DNA of 64,000 nucleotides from Halorientalis pallida (GCF_004118325.1 NZ_RDFA01000003.1:186001-250000); one strand, 5' to 3'. Positions 17,532-26,947 are shown, counted from the first letter of the stretch. The notes: a model not told the origin generated them from the letters alone. A program made the numbers and translations.

Positions 17532-18367
17532 ACCTCGCCGAGCCAGGCCGGTTCCTCGACCGTCGTCGACCCGATACCTGAGAAGACGGCGCTGGCCTCG
17601 TAACCAAAGGAGAAACCCTCGTCCGAACCCGAGGTCGCGCTGAAGCTGGCCTCGTGGATGATACCCTCGGAGTCGACGAACACCGTCCCCTGGACCTGCG
17701 TGTCGCTCCCGATGTTCAGTTTCGCGTCGGGCGTCGACACCACGGTTTCGAGGTCGTAGCGGACGAGTTCGGTCCCGTTCCGGCTGACCACGTCGGTCGC
17801 GTTGTACTCGCCCGACCCCAGGATAGTCCGCAGCAACGTTCGCCCGGTGAAACTGTCCGGTGCGGTGTCCGCGAACGGGGCGTCGACCGCCGACGAGACG
17901 GTCCCGGACTCGACGCCGGCGGATCCGTCGACGCGGTACGCTGCCGTCCCGTCCGTGACGTAGGAGGTGAAGGTGTCACCGGAGCCACCGCCGACGATCC
18001 GGGTCAGCGTCTCGTTGCTGGCCGCCTCGTGTTCGATCGTGTACTCGATCCCCGCCGTCGCCGAGCTCTGTCTCCCACCGGCGGAGAACCCCTTGGTGCC
18101 CGAGAGCGTCACACTCGACCCCGAGAGCGCGGCTTCGTGTGCGTCGAGCAGGCTGGTGACGTTCTCGATTCCGGACGGCGAGGCTCCCGCTGGATAGGCG
18201 AAGTCAGTCACCGTCGCCGTCGTGGAATCGAGTGCCTCCTCACTCGTGTTTTCCGAATCGGTCCCCGCGTCCGTGGTCGTTCCCTCCCCACCTGAGAGAC
18301 CTCCTGTACACCCAGCGAGCGCGACGACAATCGTCAGCGCCAGCGTCACGAGAACTCGCGTTCGCAT
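17522..18367 (-). CDS. Haloarchaeal lipoprotein, LolA/LppX-like candidate
   Basis: 281 aa. Signal peptide with lipobox VALAGC (Cys about residue 19), then a Thr/Ser/Glu-rich linker and a beta-rich domain. The pattern FAYPAGASPSGIENVTSLLDAH is seen in a common haloarchaeal lipoprotein family whose function is not known to me. It is probably membrane-anchored outside the cell. ATG at 18367 follows an AT-rich promoter-like region. Its 3' end overlaps the channel gene on the other strand. Confidence 0.72.
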   Translation of the reverse strand: MRTRVLVTLALTIVVALAGCTGGLSGGEGTTTDAGTDSENTSEEALDSTTATVTDFAYPAGASPSGIENVTSLLDAHEAALSGSSVTLSGTKGFSAGGRQSSATAGIEYTIEHEAASNETLTRIVGGGSGDTFTSYVTDGTAAYRVDGSAGVESGTVSSAVDAPFADTAPDSFTGRTLLRTILGSGEYNATDVVSRNGTELVRYDLETVVSTPDAKLNIGSDTQVQGTVFVDSEGIIHEASFSATSGSDEGFSFGYEASAVFSGIGSTTVEEPAWLGEVYS

Positions 18368-18444
18368 GTCCACCAATCGTAAATCGCTTTTTGTAAACGT
18401 ATCGTTCACGTTATTTTTGTGAGCACGGGGCGAAAAGAGGGCCC

Positions 18445-19056
18445 TCAGGAGGCGATGTCGAGTCGGTCTCGAACGCCGAGCGCCGTCGCGACGGTCCAGC
18501 CAGCCAGCGCCGCCGCGCCGACGACTTCCGGGAGCGCCAGCCCAGGCCGGCTGACCCTGCCGGTGGCCACCCAGACGGTCCACGCGCCAGCGTTCAGGAC
18601 GCCGAGGCAGACCGTCACGCCGCCGCGGGTCCGGTCGCCGGCCAGCACGCCGCCGGCTCCGTACACCCACAGCGCCAGCGACAGGAGGACGTAGAACGAG
18701 ACGGCGACGACGAAGTGCGCGGCCTGGGGGAGCGGGAACACGCCGATGAGGGCCATCGAGAGCGACGTGAGTCCGAACAGTCCGATGCCGGCGAGTTCGA
18801 CGAGGTTGCGCGCGGTCAGAAGGAGAGCGTACCCGAACCCGAGTGCGACGACGCCGCCGGCGATCAGGCCGCCGTTGAAAAGGAGTCGCGTCAGGTCCGT
18901 CGCGACGGGGTCGGCCGGTCCGCCGAGTTCCGAGAGTGCGTTGCCGGTCCACGCGAACGACGGTGAGACGAGCGTCGCGAGCAGGACGCCCACGAGGGAG
19001 AGAACCGGGGCGGCCAGCCCGGCCCAGACGCTCGCCCGCTCGGCTGTATCGGTCAT
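18445..19056 (-). CDS. DUF998-type membrane protein
   Basis: 203 aa with six hydrophobic helices. It starts MTDTAERASVWAGLAAPVL; the segments ALSELGG and IGVFP match the usual DUF998 pattern (G-x-SELG after helix 1, then a helix-loop ending G-x-FP). Function unknown. An in-frame ATG ten codons upstream is possible, but the family normally starts close to helix 1. Confidence 0.72.
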   Translation of the reverse strand: MTDTAERASVWAGLAAPVLSLVGVLLATLVSPSFAWTGNALSELGGPADPVATDLTRLLFNGGLIAGGVVALGFGYALLLTARNLVELAGIGLFGLTSLSMALIGVFPLPQAAHFVVAVSFYVLLSLALWVYGAGGVLAGDRTRGGVTVCLGVLNAGAWTVWVATGRVSRPGLALPEVVGAAALAGWTVATALGVRDRLDIAS

Positions 19057-19155
19057 AGACCGCCTGTCCGGACGGCGCGTAATCAACGATTCGGTCTCCG
19101 TACCGCCCCTTCGGTCGCGCTACCGGTAGTGCGGCCCTCGCTCACGATGACGCGC

Positions 19156-19166
19156 CTTTTTTCTAC
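19156..19166 (+). promoter_or_regulatory. TATA-like box of the thioredoxin-like/CcdA operon
   Basis: CTTTTTTCTACG-like T-rich box centred 27 bases before the ATG at 19188, so the transcript is probably leaderless. Confidence 0.38.
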
Positions 19167-19187
19167 GCCCGGCCCCGAGCGCCGAGC

Positions 19188-19721
19188 ATGCGCGGGTACG
19201 ATCGTCGGACCTTCCTGGCCGCGACCGGAGCCGCCGCGACGGCCCTGAGCGGCTGTACGCAGTTGTCCGGGTCGCGCGACGCGCCGGGCGCGAGTGACGG
19301 TGACGGCACCGGGAACGACGCACAGACGCTCGACACGCTCGACGTGGGCGGCTCCCCCGGCGAGGCGCTGCCGGTCGTGCCCGAGAACACCGTCACGTTG
19401 CTGGATTTCTTCGCGACGTACTGTGCCCCCTGCAAGCCACAGATGGCGGAGTTGCGCGAGGTCCGGTCGGCGTTCCCGGACGTTCACATGCTGTCTATCA
19501 CGTGGGAACGCGATGCGGCCACCGTCCGGTCGTTCTGGCGGGAGTACGACGGGACCTGGCCCGTGGCGATGGACCCCGAAGTCGAGACGGGACCGACTTA
19601 CGACGTACAGGCACTGCCGACGATGCTGGTCGTCGACGCCGGCGGGACCGAGACGTGGCGGCACAAGGGGCTCGCGGAGGCGGGGACCATCGAGGCCGAA
19701 CTGGAGGCGGCCCGGCAGTGA
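19188..19721 (+). CDS. TlpA-like thioredoxin-fold lipoprotein (Tat)
   Basis: 177 aa. Twin-arginine signal DRRTFLAATG and lipobox ALSGC (Cys about residue 23) predict an exported, lipid-anchored protein. The thioredoxin core has the redox site FATYCAPCK (CxxC, about residues 81-84) and the cis-Pro loop ALPTMLVVD (about residue 145). It probably reduces disulfides on the outer face, taking electrons from CcdA, whose GTG start overlaps its TGA stop (GTGA). A role in cytochrome or copper-protein maturation is plausible. Confidence 0.85.
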   Translation: MRGYDRRTFLAATGAAATALSGCTQLSGSRDAPGASDGDGTGNDAQTLDTLDVGGSPGEALPVVPENTVTLLDFFATYCAPCKPQMAELREVRSAFPDVHMLSITWERDAATVRSFWREYDGTWPVAMDPEVETGPTYDVQALPTMLVVDAGGTETWRHKGLAEAGTIEAELEAARQ

Positions 19722-20431
19722 CGGAGTTCGGGGTGGCGCGGCTGGCCTACGCGTTCACGCTCGGAACTGGAACCTTCTTCGCCCCCTGTGCGTTTCCCCT
19801 CCTGCCCGGCTACATCGCCTACTATCTCGGGAGCTCAGACGGGAGAGCGTCCGAGCGCCCGGTGGCGCGCCGCCTCGGTCGCGCGGTCGGCGTGGGTCTG
19901 CTGGTGAGTCTCGGATTCGCGCTGGTGTACGGTGCGCTCGGACTCTTGCTGGCCGCGGTCGGGCCGCGGATCGTCGACGACATCGCGGCGCTGGAACTCG
20001 TCGTCGGGCTGGCGCTGATCGTCGTGGGCGGCGTGATGGCGACCGGACGGTTCCAGGCGACGACCCTCCACGTCCCACTGCCCGAGCGCCGGCGTTCGGC
20101 GGCGGGCTACGTCCTGTTCGGCGTGGTCTACGCCGCGGCGGCCGCGGGGTGTACCGCGCCGCTCTTCCTGGGCGTGGCCTTCGCCGCGGTGACGACCGGC
20201 CCCGTCGCGACGGTCGGGACACTGGGCGCGTACGCCGCCGGGATGAGCGTCCTGATGATCGGTGTCACGACCGCGACCGCACTCGGTCGGGACGCCGTTC
20301 TGCGACGGTTGTCCGCGGCGACCGGTCGCATCTCGCAGGTCGCCGGCCTCGTGGTCGTGCTGGCCGGGCTGGTCCAGCTGTACTACTTCCTCTTCGTCTT
20401 CGACGGGCTGTCGGCGCTCGGGCTGGCCTGA
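19718..20431 (+). CDS. ccdA: CcdA-like thiol-disulfide membrane transporter
   Basis: 237 aa with six hydrophobic helices. The first redox Cys lies in FAPCAFPLLPGY (about residue 25), the hallmark of CcdA/DsbD membrane domains; the second is in AAAGCTAPLFLG. It carries reducing equivalents from cytoplasmic thioredoxin across the membrane to the adjacent TlpA-like protein. GTG start overlapping the upstream stop by 4 bases implies translational coupling. The longer open frame upstream is out-of-frame noise inside the thioredoxin gene. Confidence 0.86.
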   Translation: MTEFGVARLAYAFTLGTGTFFAPCAFPLLPGYIAYYLGSSDGRASERPVARRLGRAVGVGLLVSLGFALVYGALGLLLAAVGPRIVDDIAALELVVGLALIVVGGVMATGRFQATTLHVPLPERRRSAAGYVLFGVVYAAAAAGCTAPLFLGVAFAAVTTGPVATVGTLGAYAAGMSVLMIGVTTATALGRDAVLRRLSAATGRISQVAGLVVVLAGLVQLYYFLFVFDGLSALGLA

Positions 20432-20432
20432 G

Positions 20433-21710
20433 TTACTCGCCGGTCGACTCGGGCGGTTCGACGACGACCTCGCCGTCGTCGGTGGAGACGCTGGCCCCGT
20501 CTACGAACCCTCGCTCGCCGGCGAGCAGTGCGAACGTGCGCCCGTCGATTTGCCGGAGCGCGAAGGTAGCGGCCCCACGGGTCCAGCCCGAGACCGAGTC
20601 ACTGGCGTATGCGTCGAGGTAGTCGGCCACGGCGCGGCGGGCGTCGGTCGCGTTCGGCGCGTCGTCGAACCGGATGACCCAGGCGTAGCTCCGGTCCTTC
20701 TCGCCGTAGAACGGGACGAGACGGTCGTTCCCCCAGCCGGCGGCCGCCGCGGCCGCCCGGTCGTGCGGGAGTTCGCTGTCCAGCAGGAGGCGCACGAACA
20801 GTTCGCCGCGGCTGTCGGTCGAATCGCCGACCCACGCCGAATCGGCGTCCGCGACGGTGACGGTGAGTGGCGTCGGCGGGTCCTGGGTGCGGTGGAGCAG
20901 CTGCTCGGTGGTCGCCGGCGGGTCGGCGTACACCGACCGCAGGTCACGCGGGTCGTCGACAGAGGCGGCCACGTACCGCGCGCCGTGGTAGTAGGCGCCC
21001 CAGAACAGGCGGGTCCCGGCGCTGGCGTCGGCGTAGATGCGCGCCAGCGTCTCGTACTCGGTCTCGACCACCGGGTGGTACCGCCGCGTGTAGCGGGTCG
21101 AGACGTACGTGGCCGCGCCCTCGACGAGACTCCGCACGACGTACTCGCCGTCAGTGGTGTCGGCTCGGCCGGAGGGGAGGCGGTCGGGCAGTCGCGAGAC
21201 GACGTCCCGGTCGAACTGGACGACGTGGACGAACTCGTGGGCCAGCGTGCGCTCGACTCGACTCGCCGACGCGTCGCCTGGCGCCACGTACACCGTCTGA
21301 TCGGGCGTCGTCGCACCGCCGACCCGGATCTCGCTCTCGGCGGCCGGACGCGGCGCCTCGATCCCCAGGAGTGACTCGAACTCGCCCGCCTCTGGTCGGA
21401 GCCCGCCCTCACGGGTCGGCTGGTCGCGCACCTCGACGATCGGCGGGCCCGTCGACGCGTCGAGCAGGTGCCGAACGCGAGCGAACGCCGGCCCGGGCCT
21501 GACTGGGAGGTCACCGTTGACGACCGTGACCCTGGCCGGTCGAGGGGTTCCCGGGAGCGGCGTCACCGAATCCCCTGGCGCGTCGGAACGGGCTGGCTCG
21601 GCCGTCGCAGTCTGTGAGTCGGCAGCATCCGTCCGCGGGGACTGGAAAGGCGCGTTACATCCCGCGAGCAAGACGAGGAGGCACACGGCGATCTGGGCGG
21701 CCCATCGCAT
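20433..21710 (-). CDS. Hvo_1808-family surface lipoprotein, zincin-like
   Basis: 425 aa. Lipobox VLLAGC (Cys about residue 18) follows a short signal. A metalloprotease-like helix HEFVHVVQ (HExxH, about residue 164) precedes a conserved VEGAATYVS segment about 45 residues later, where a third ligand Glu is expected, as in gluzincin-type metallopeptidases. The Hvo_1808 surface-protein family has this layout; proteolysis is inferred. A TATA-like box at 21732-21740 lies 26 bases before the ATG. Confidence 0.8.
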   Translation of the reverse strand: MRWAAQIAVCLLVLLAGCNAPFQSPRTDAADSQTATAEPARSDAPGDSVTPLPGTPRPARVTVVNGDLPVRPGPAFARVRHLLDASTGPPIVEVRDQPTREGGLRPEAGEFESLLGIEAPRPAAESEIRVGGATTPDQTVYVAPGDASASRVERTLAHEFVHVVQFDRDVVSRLPDRLPSGRADTTDGEYVVRSLVEGAATYVSTRYTRRYHPVVETEYETLARIYADASAGTRLFWGAYYHGARYVAASVDDPRDLRSVYADPPATTEQLLHRTQDPPTPLTVTVADADSAWVGDSTDSRGELFVRLLLDSELPHDRAAAAAAGWGNDRLVPFYGEKDRSYAWVIRFDDAPNATDARRAVADYLDAYASDSVSGWTRGAATFALRQIDGRTFALLAGERGFVDGASVSTDDGEVVVEPPESTGE

Positions 21711-21731
21711 ACCCGTTGGTCCACGTCGGGC

Positions 21732-21740
21732 CGTATAAAT
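21732..21740 (-). promoter_or_regulatory. TATA-like box of the Hvo_1808-family gene
   Basis: ATTTATACG on the minus strand, 26 bases before the ATG at 21710. It is one of the clearest promoters in the window and predicts a leaderless mRNA. Confidence 0.52.
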
Positions 21741-21771
21741 CTCGGCCGGAAAATCGGGCGACGACGGAGCC

Positions 21772-21909
21772 TCAGTGCTGGTCGCTCTCGGCGTCGAACA
21801 GACCCGTGATCGGCACTTCGTTGTCGGTCGCGAACGTCAGCGGTGCGCCGCTGGTCTGGTCGGTCGTGGTCGTAGGTCGGGTCGTCGGGGTCGGTGTGCG
21901 TGTACTCAT
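21772..21909 (-). CDS. Thr-rich microprotein, 45 aa, unknown function
   Basis: Short ORF with ATG at 21909 and TGA at 21772-21774. The first 20 residues are Thr/Pro-rich (MSTRTPTPTT...); the rest (APLTFATDNEVPITGLFDAE) looks like a folded or binding segment, with acidic C-terminus ending SDQH. It lies in the space between the Hvo_1808-family gene and the Cdc48 paralogue, on the same strand as both. A possible promoter (22029-22037) would give a leader of roughly 90 bases. Coding status is inferred from composition only. Confidence 0.45.
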   Translation of the reverse strand: MSTRTPTPTTRPTTTTDQTSGAPLTFATDNEVPITGLFDAESDQH

Positions 21910-22028
21910 TGTCGTGGTCTGCGAGCCGCGTGATTCTGGAAACGATACCGAGACGCGTCAGGAAAGAAGCGAACAGTGGCCGCGTACAGTCGGTATCATC
22001 GTGACACGTAGGTGTACTCCACAGTCTG

Positions 22029-22037
22029 TAATAAATG
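22029..22037 (-). promoter_or_regulatory. TATA-like box for the 45-aa microprotein
   Basis: CATTTATTA on the minus strand in the space downstream of the Cdc48 gene. A transcription start about 27 bases on would leave a leader of about 90 bases that includes one arm pair of an 8-base inverted repeat (21944-21951 and 21990-21997). Confidence 0.33.
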
Positions 22038-22095
22038 TTCCTGCTAGATCCGTGGGCCGGGAATCGTGGGTCGCAAACGCGGGACGTCGACGGCC

Positions 22096-24240
22096 TCAGT
22101 CTCCCCGATCCAGTTCGGTCAGCGCTGTCTCGAAGTGGTCGGCTCCGATCAGCACTTCGTCGGCGCGGGCTGTCGCCTCCTCGGGCCCGTGTTCGCGGGC
22201 GAACGCGCGGATGGCCCGCATCGAGGCGTCCCGGACCAGGGCGTCGAGTTCCGCCCCGGAGAGCCCCTCGGTCTCGGCGGCCAGGTCGACCAGCGACACG
22301 TCGTCGGCGATGGGTTTCTCGCGTGTGTGGACGTGGAGAATCTCCCGACGGGCGTCGGCGTCGGGGTCGGGCACCTCGATGTGTTCCTCCAGTCGGCCCG
22401 GACGGAGGAGTGCGGGGTCGAGGGCGTCCCGGCGGTTCGTCGCCGCCAGCACCACGAGGTTCGGGTTCTCGGCCAGTCCGTCGAGTTCCGTCAGCAGTTG
22501 TGAGACGACCCGCTCGGTCGCCTCGCCAGTCTCACCCCGCCTGCCGGCGATGGCGTCGATCTCGTCGAAGAAGACGATCGAGGGCGCGGCCTGGCGGGCG
22601 CGCTCGAACACCTCCCGCACGGCCTTCTCCGATTCACCGACGTACTTGTCGAGTAGTTCCGGGCCGGCGACGTGGATGAAGTTCACGTCGCTCTCGCCGG
22701 CCAGCGCCCGCGCCAGCAGGGTCTTCCCGGTGCCGGGCGGGCCGTACAGCAGGACGCCCGAGGGCGGGTCGGTCTTCGTGGCCTCGAACAGTTCCGTGTA
22801 GGCGAGCGGCCACTCGACGGCCTCGGTGAGTCGGTCCTTCGCCCCGTCGAGGCCGCCCACGTCGTCGAAGGAGACGCCCGGAGACTCGGCGACGTACTCC
22901 CGCATCGCGGATGGATCGACCGCCGCCAGCGCCGCCTCGAAGTCCTCGCGGGCGACGACGGGCTCCTCGCGGGTCCGCCGGAGTGCCGACATCGCCGCCT
23001 CGGTAACGAGCGACTGGAGATCCGCGCCGACGAAGCCGTGCGTGCGGGCCGAGAGTCGGTCGAGGTCCACGTCGTCTCCGAGGGGCATTCCGCGGGTGTG
23101 GACCTCCAGGATCTCGTGGCGGCCCGTCTCGTCTGGGACGCCGATCTCGATCTCGCGGTCGAAGCGGCCGCCACGGCGCAGCGCCGGGTCGATGCTGTCG
23201 ACCCGGTTGGTCGCCCCGATCACGACGACGCGGCCGCGGTCCTCCAGCCCGTCGAGCAGGGTCAGCAGCTGGGCGACCACGCGGTTCTCCATGTCGGCGT
23301 CCTCGTCGCGCTGGCCGGCGATGGAGTCGATCTCGTCGATAAAGAGGATCGCTGGTGCGTTGGCTTCGGCCTCCTCGAAGGCCTCCCGGAGGCGTTCCTC
23401 GCTCTCACCTTTGTACTTCGAGACGACTTCCGGGCCGGAGATGGTCTGGAAGTGGGCGTCGACCTCGTTGGCGACGGCGCGGGCGATCAGCGTCTTTCCG
23501 GTGCCGGGCGGGCCGTAGAGCAGGACTCCTTTCGGTGGGTCGATGCCGAGCCGGCGGAACAGGTCCGGTTCCGAGAGCGGGAGTTCGATCATCTCCCGCA
23601 CCATGTCGAGTTCGTCGTCGAGCCCCCCGATGTCCTCGTAGGTCGAGCCGAGGTCTTCGGCCTGCTCGCCCGCCTCGGCGGCCGCGTCGGCGTCGGGGTC
23701 GGGCGCGTCGTCCGGGAGCGCGTCGCCGCCGGCGTCGCCCCCGCCCAGGTCGAGGTCGATGCCGGGCAGGACGGTGACTTCGGTCTCCTCGACGACCCGG
23801 ACGGGGCCGTCGGGATCGGTCAGGGAGACGACGACGACGCCGAGGCCGTCGACGTGGACGCGCTCGCCCTCCCGGATGGGGCGGTCGAGCAGGGCGTCCG
23901 CGACGAGCGCATCGGTGTCGCTGTCCTCGGGCAGTGACTCGGTGGGTCGGACCGAGACGATCCCGGCTTCCTCGACGGAGGTGGTCGCGACGGTGACGGT
24001 CTCGCCGATGTTGACACCGGCGTTGGCTCGCGTGTCGGCGTCGATGCGGACCACGTCGTCACCGTCGTCGGTCGGCCACACCTTCGCGACGGTCTCGCGC
24101 TCGCCGCGGACGACGACGGGATCGCCGCTGAGGACGCCCAGTCGCCGCCGCGCGGATTCCGGGAGGCGCGCCACGCCACGTCCGGCGTCGCGTTTGTCGG
24201 CGCCGGCGACCGTCAACTCGACGCCGTGCTCGTCGTTCAT
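22096..24240 (-). CDS. cdc48: Cdc48/p97-family AAA+ ATPase
   Basis: 714 aa with the full Cdc48 layout: N-domain (about residues 5-165), D1 AAA (Walker A GPPGTGKT at 243-250, Walker B LFIDEID at 299-305) and D2 AAA (Walker A about 500-507, Walker B VFFDEID about 556-562). The D1 arginine-finger region is [11 protein letters not shown]. The D2 counterpart reads [10 protein letters not shown], differing from the usual GRFDR. An acidic linker (about 165-195) joins N and D1. It unfolds proteins, probably feeding the proteasome. Haloarchaea usually have more than one such gene; this looks like a paralogue. ATG at 24240 ([13 protein letters not shown]) begins the N-domain. Confidence 0.87.
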   Translation of the reverse strand: MNDEHGVELTVAGADKRDAGRGVARLPESARRRLGVLSGDPVVVRGERETVAKVWPTDDGDDVVRIDADTRANAGVNIGETVTVATTSVEEAGIVSVRPTESLPEDSDTDALVADALLDRPIREGERVHVDGLGVVVVSLTDPDGPVRVVEETEVTVLPGIDLDLGGGDAGGDALPDDAPDPDADAAAEAGEQAEDLGSTYEDIGGLDDELDMVREMIELPLSEPDLFRRLGIDPPKGVLLYGPPGTGKTLIARAVANEVDAHFQTISGPEVVSKYKGESEERLREAFEEAEANAPAILFIDEIDSIAGQRDEDADMENRVVAQLLTLLDGLEDRGRVVVIGATNRVDSIDPALRRGGRFDREIEIGVPDETGRHEILEVHTRGMPLGDDVDLDRLSARTHGFVGADLQSLVTEAAMSALRRTREEPVVAREDFEAALAAVDPSAMREYVAESPGVSFDDVGGLDGAKDRLTEAVEWPLAYTELFEATKTDPPSGVLLYGPPGTGKTLLARALAGESDVNFIHVAGPELLDKYVGESEKAVREVFERARQAAPSIVFFDEIDAIAGRRGETGEATERVVSQLLTELDGLAENPNLVVLAATNRRDALDPALLRPGRLEEHIEVPDPDADARREILHVHTREKPIADDVSLVDLAAETEGLSGAELDALVRDASMRAIRAFAREHGPEEATARADEVLIGADHFETALTELDRGD

Positions 24241-24287
24241 GCGCGGCCGTAGTCGCCCCACCGTCAAGAGGTTTCCCCGGAGAAACG

Positions 24288-24295
24288 CATATACC
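24288..24295 (+). promoter_or_regulatory. TATA-like box of the zinc-finger microprotein
   Basis: CATATACC centred 27 bases before the ATG at 24318, the standard leaderless arrangement. Confidence 0.45.
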
Positions 24296-24317
24296 GCCGG
24301 GCGTACCACTCTCTCAC

Positions 24318-24452
24318 ATGGTCGTGCAAACCCAGCGCGACGAGGTCACCTGGTACGAGTGTGAGGCCTGCGGACTCATGTTCGACGACAGAGACGACGC
24401 CAGCCAGCACGAGTCCGACTGCGACGGGGAAGACCCGTCGTACATCCAGTGA
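24318..24452 (+). CDS. Zinc-finger microprotein, 44 aa
   Basis: Short ORF giving [19 protein letters not shown] and ending DPSYIQ. It has a CxxC knuckle (CEACG), then QHESDC about 12 residues later, so a C2H2- or C2HC-like single zinc finger is likely. Haloarchaea encode many such one-domain zinc-finger proteins. The clean promoter at leaderless distance supports expression. Partner and function unknown. The XPB-type helicase gene starts 75 bases downstream on the same strand. Confidence 0.7.
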   Translation: MVVQTQRDEVTWYECEACGLMFDDRDDASQHESDCDGEDPSYIQ

Positions 24453-24527
24453 CGGGGGGCACCGAGCGCTTTCTCGGACGTTCGCGGGACGTAAGCCGTT
24501 TGTCCGTCCACCGCCAACCGATGGGTA

Positions 24528-26465
24528 GTGACCGACAGCGACGAGTCCGACGGCACCGACACGGCGGAGGCGGACGATCAGCCCACCGGTGACCCACCGG
24601 CCGGCGACGCCACGCTCGGCGCCGAGACGTTCGCCGACGTGGTCCAGGAGATCGGGCGGCCCGTCGTCACCGCAACGCACGTCGCACAGGCGCTGGACTG
24701 GACGCAGGACGAGGCCAGCACCGCTCTCGACGCGCTGGCCGACGAGCACGCGGTCGACCGACTGGACGTGTCGGCCGACCCCGTCGTCTGGTACCCGACC
24801 GACTGGTCGCAGCTGGTCGACCGCGAGCGCGTGATCCTCTTCCCGGGCCGCCGCGAGATCGTCGTCGACCACCCCACGCAGTTCACGCGGGCACAGCTCT
24901 CGCAGTTCGCCCACCTCGTCGACACCACCCATCGCGGCGGGTACCTCTACGAACTCCGCCGCGAGGACATCTGGGGCGCACCGTACGACGAGTTCGAGGA
25001 CCTGCTGGGTACCGTGCGGGACGTCCTACCCGAACGCTCGCCCGAACTGGAGGAGTGGATCGAGGACCAGTGGAAACGCGCCCACCGGTTCACTCTCCGC
25101 ACCCACGAGGACGGCTACGTCGTCCTCGAAGCCGCCACGGACTCGCTGATGGGCAACGTGGCCCGCGAGAAACTCGACGAGGGACAGCTCCGGGCGGCCA
25201 TCTCCGACACGGAGAGCTGGGTCGCCGAGGAATCGGTCGCCGAAGTCAAGCGAACGCTCTACGAGGCTGGCTACCCGGTGCAGGACGAACGGGACCTCGA
25301 CACCGGCGACGACCTCGATCTCGACCTGACACTCGACCTCCGGGACTACCAGCACGAGTGGGTGAGTGAGTTCCTGGAGACCAAATCCGGCGTGTTGGTG
25401 GGGCCACCCGGCGCTGGCAAGACCGTCGCGGCGCTGGGCATACTGGCGCGGGTCGGGGGCGAGTCGCTGATCCTCGTCCCCAGCCGCGAACTCGCCGGCC
25501 AGTGGCGCGAGGAGATACTCGCGCGGACGACGCTGACCGAGGAGCAGGTCGGCGAGTACCACGGCGGCGAGAAGACCGTCGCCCCCGTGACCATCGCCAC
25601 CTACCAGACTGCCGGGATGGATCGCCACCGACAGCTGTTCGACAGCCGCGAGTGGGGATTGGTGATATACGACGAAGTTCATCACATTCCAGCCGCGGTA
25701 GCGCGACGGAGCGCCGACCTCCAGACCAAGCACCGCCTCGGACTCTCATCCTCGCCCGTCCGGGAAGACGACAAGGAAGAGGAGATATACACGCTGATCG
25801 GCCCGCCCATCGGGACGGACTGGGACGCGCTGTTCGAGGCCGGCTTCGTCGCCGAACCGGAGGTCGAGATCAGATACGTTCCCTGGGTCGACGACGACGC
25901 GCGCAACCAGTACGTCAGTTCGGACGGCCACGAACGCCGACAGTTGGCGGCGTCGAACCCGGCCAAGGTGGAGGAGGCACGCTACATCCTCTCTCGCCAT
26001 CCCGACAAGAAGGCGCTCGTCTTCTGTGATTATCTCGACCAGGGCCGGGAGCTGTCGGCCCGCCTCGACGTGCCGTTCGTCAGCGGCGAGATGCCACACA
26101 GCCGGCGCGAGCGACTCCTGGACGAGTTTCGCCGGGGCGACCGCGACACGCTGATCGTCTCCCGGGTGGGCGACGAGGGGATCGACCTCCCGGATGCGGA
26201 ACTGGCGGTCGTCGCTTCCGGACTGGGCGGGTCGCGCCGGCAGGGTGCCCAGCGAGCCGGACGGACCATGCGCCCGGAAGGACGGTCGCTGGTCTACGTG
26301 CTGGCCACACGTGGGAGTCGCGAGGAGGACTTCGCGCAGCGTCGGATGCGCCACCTCTCGTCGAAGGGGGTCCGCGTCTCCGAGGCCGAAGCGGAGGCGG
26401 TCACGGACGAGGGTGACGCCGCCGATGGTGACGCGGACGACGACGGCGAGGACAGCAGTAGCTAA
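24528..26465 (+). CDS. XPB/Rad25-like superfamily 2 DNA helicase
   Basis: 645 aa, GTG start. The N-terminal 250 residues hold an acidic tail and an XPB-type damage-recognition-like region. Helicase domain 1 has DYQHEWV (Q-like), Walker A GPPGAGKT (motif I), VPSRELAGQW (Ia), DEVHH (motif II) and LSSSPVRED (III). Domain 2 has LVFCDYLDQG (IV), VSRVGDEGIDLP (V) and QRAGRTMRP (VI). This is the archaeal XPB family, implicated in nucleotide-excision repair and promoter opening. The last 40 residues are acidic. Confidence 0.86.
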   Translation: MTDSDESDGTDTAEADDQPTGDPPAGDATLGAETFADVVQEIGRPVVTATHVAQALDWTQDEASTALDALADEHAVDRLDVSADPVVWYPTDWSQLVDRERVILFPGRREIVVDHPTQFTRAQLSQFAHLVDTTHRGGYLYELRREDIWGAPYDEFEDLLGTVRDVLPERSPELEEWIEDQWKRAHRFTLRTHEDGYVVLEAATDSLMGNVAREKLDEGQLRAAISDTESWVAEESVAEVKRTLYEAGYPVQDERDLDTGDDLDLDLTLDLRDYQHEWVSEFLETKSGVLVGPPGAGKTVAALGILARVGGESLILVPSRELAGQWREEILARTTLTEEQVGEYHGGEKTVAPVTIATYQTAGMDRHRQLFDSREWGLVIYDEVHHIPAAVARRSADLQTKHRLGLSSSPVREDDKEEEIYTLIGPPIGTDWDALFEAGFVAEPEVEIRYVPWVDDDARNQYVSSDGHERRQLAASNPAKVEEARYILSRHPDKKALVFCDYLDQGRELSARLDVPFVSGEMPHSRRERLLDEFRRGDRDTLIVSRVGDEGIDLPDAELAVVASGLGGSRRQGAQRAGRTMRPEGRSLVYVLATRGSREEDFAQRRMRHLSSKGVRVSEAEAEAVTDEGDAADGDADDDGEDSSS

Positions 26466-26496
26466 CGGGCTAGGATGGCACGAAGGGAGAAGCCGG

Positions 26497-26730
26497 TCAC
26501 TGCGTCGGACGGACCGGCGGGTTGACGAACAGCGCGTCCAGCAGCACGAGCGCGCCGACGGCGGACGCGCCGACCAGCGTCGTCCGGAACGGCACCGACA
26601 GCAGGTGACCGAGGACGACGCTCAGCAGGAACACCACCGGAATCAGGGCGAGTACCAGATCGTACCGCGACACGGAATCGAGCGTCTGTAGTCCGATACG
26701 ACCCGATCGGGCGTTGTCACTCCGGGGCAT
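26497..26730 (-). CDS. Small two-TM membrane protein
   Basis: 77 aa, MPRSDNARSG start. Two hydrophobic helices (about residues 23-43 and 49-66) follow a polar N-terminus. An in-frame ATG six codons upstream is possible, but a strong GGAGGTG ribosome-binding sequence sits 7 bases before the chosen ATG. Unusually for this genome, a clear Shine-Dalgarno site marks the start. Converges on the helicase gene. Confidence 0.6.
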   Translation of the reverse strand: MPRSDNARSGRIGLQTLDSVSRYDLVLALIPVVFLLSVVLGHLLSVPFRTTLVGASAVGALVLLDALFVNPPVRPTQ

Positions 26731-26917
26731 AGTTTTCACCTCCACCATCCGTTACTACGACGTTATTCCACTAAAATCTTACTGCGATACAGTTCAGTGA
26801 ACACACTTCGAACACCGACTGCGGTTCGATCGATTATTCCAAAATAATATCGAATACGTATCACAGCGTCGCGTCGCCATTCCGCCGTGGTACCGGTGAC
26901 CGATATCCGTCACGATG

Positions 26918-26924
26918 CTTATAT
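26918..26924 (+). promoter_or_regulatory. TATA-like box of the HalOD1 gene
   Basis: CTTATAT centred 27 bases before the ATG at 26948. The spacer upstream (26755-26865) is unusually AT-rich for this genome and contains TTATTCCA twice, 72 bases apart. Confidence 0.55.
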
Positions 26925-26947
26925 CGGTGGGGCTGTAAGGGACGGCG

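Noticed and set aside
17522-18952. 476-aa protein covering the lipoprotein and DUF998 region
   Set aside because: Upstream part is a noise frame; signal peptide and lipobox fix the start at 18367.
26755-26865. AT-rich spacer as a replication origin
   Set aside because: No origin-recognition-box repeats or adjacent orc1/cdc6 gene; two TTATTCCA copies are insufficient.
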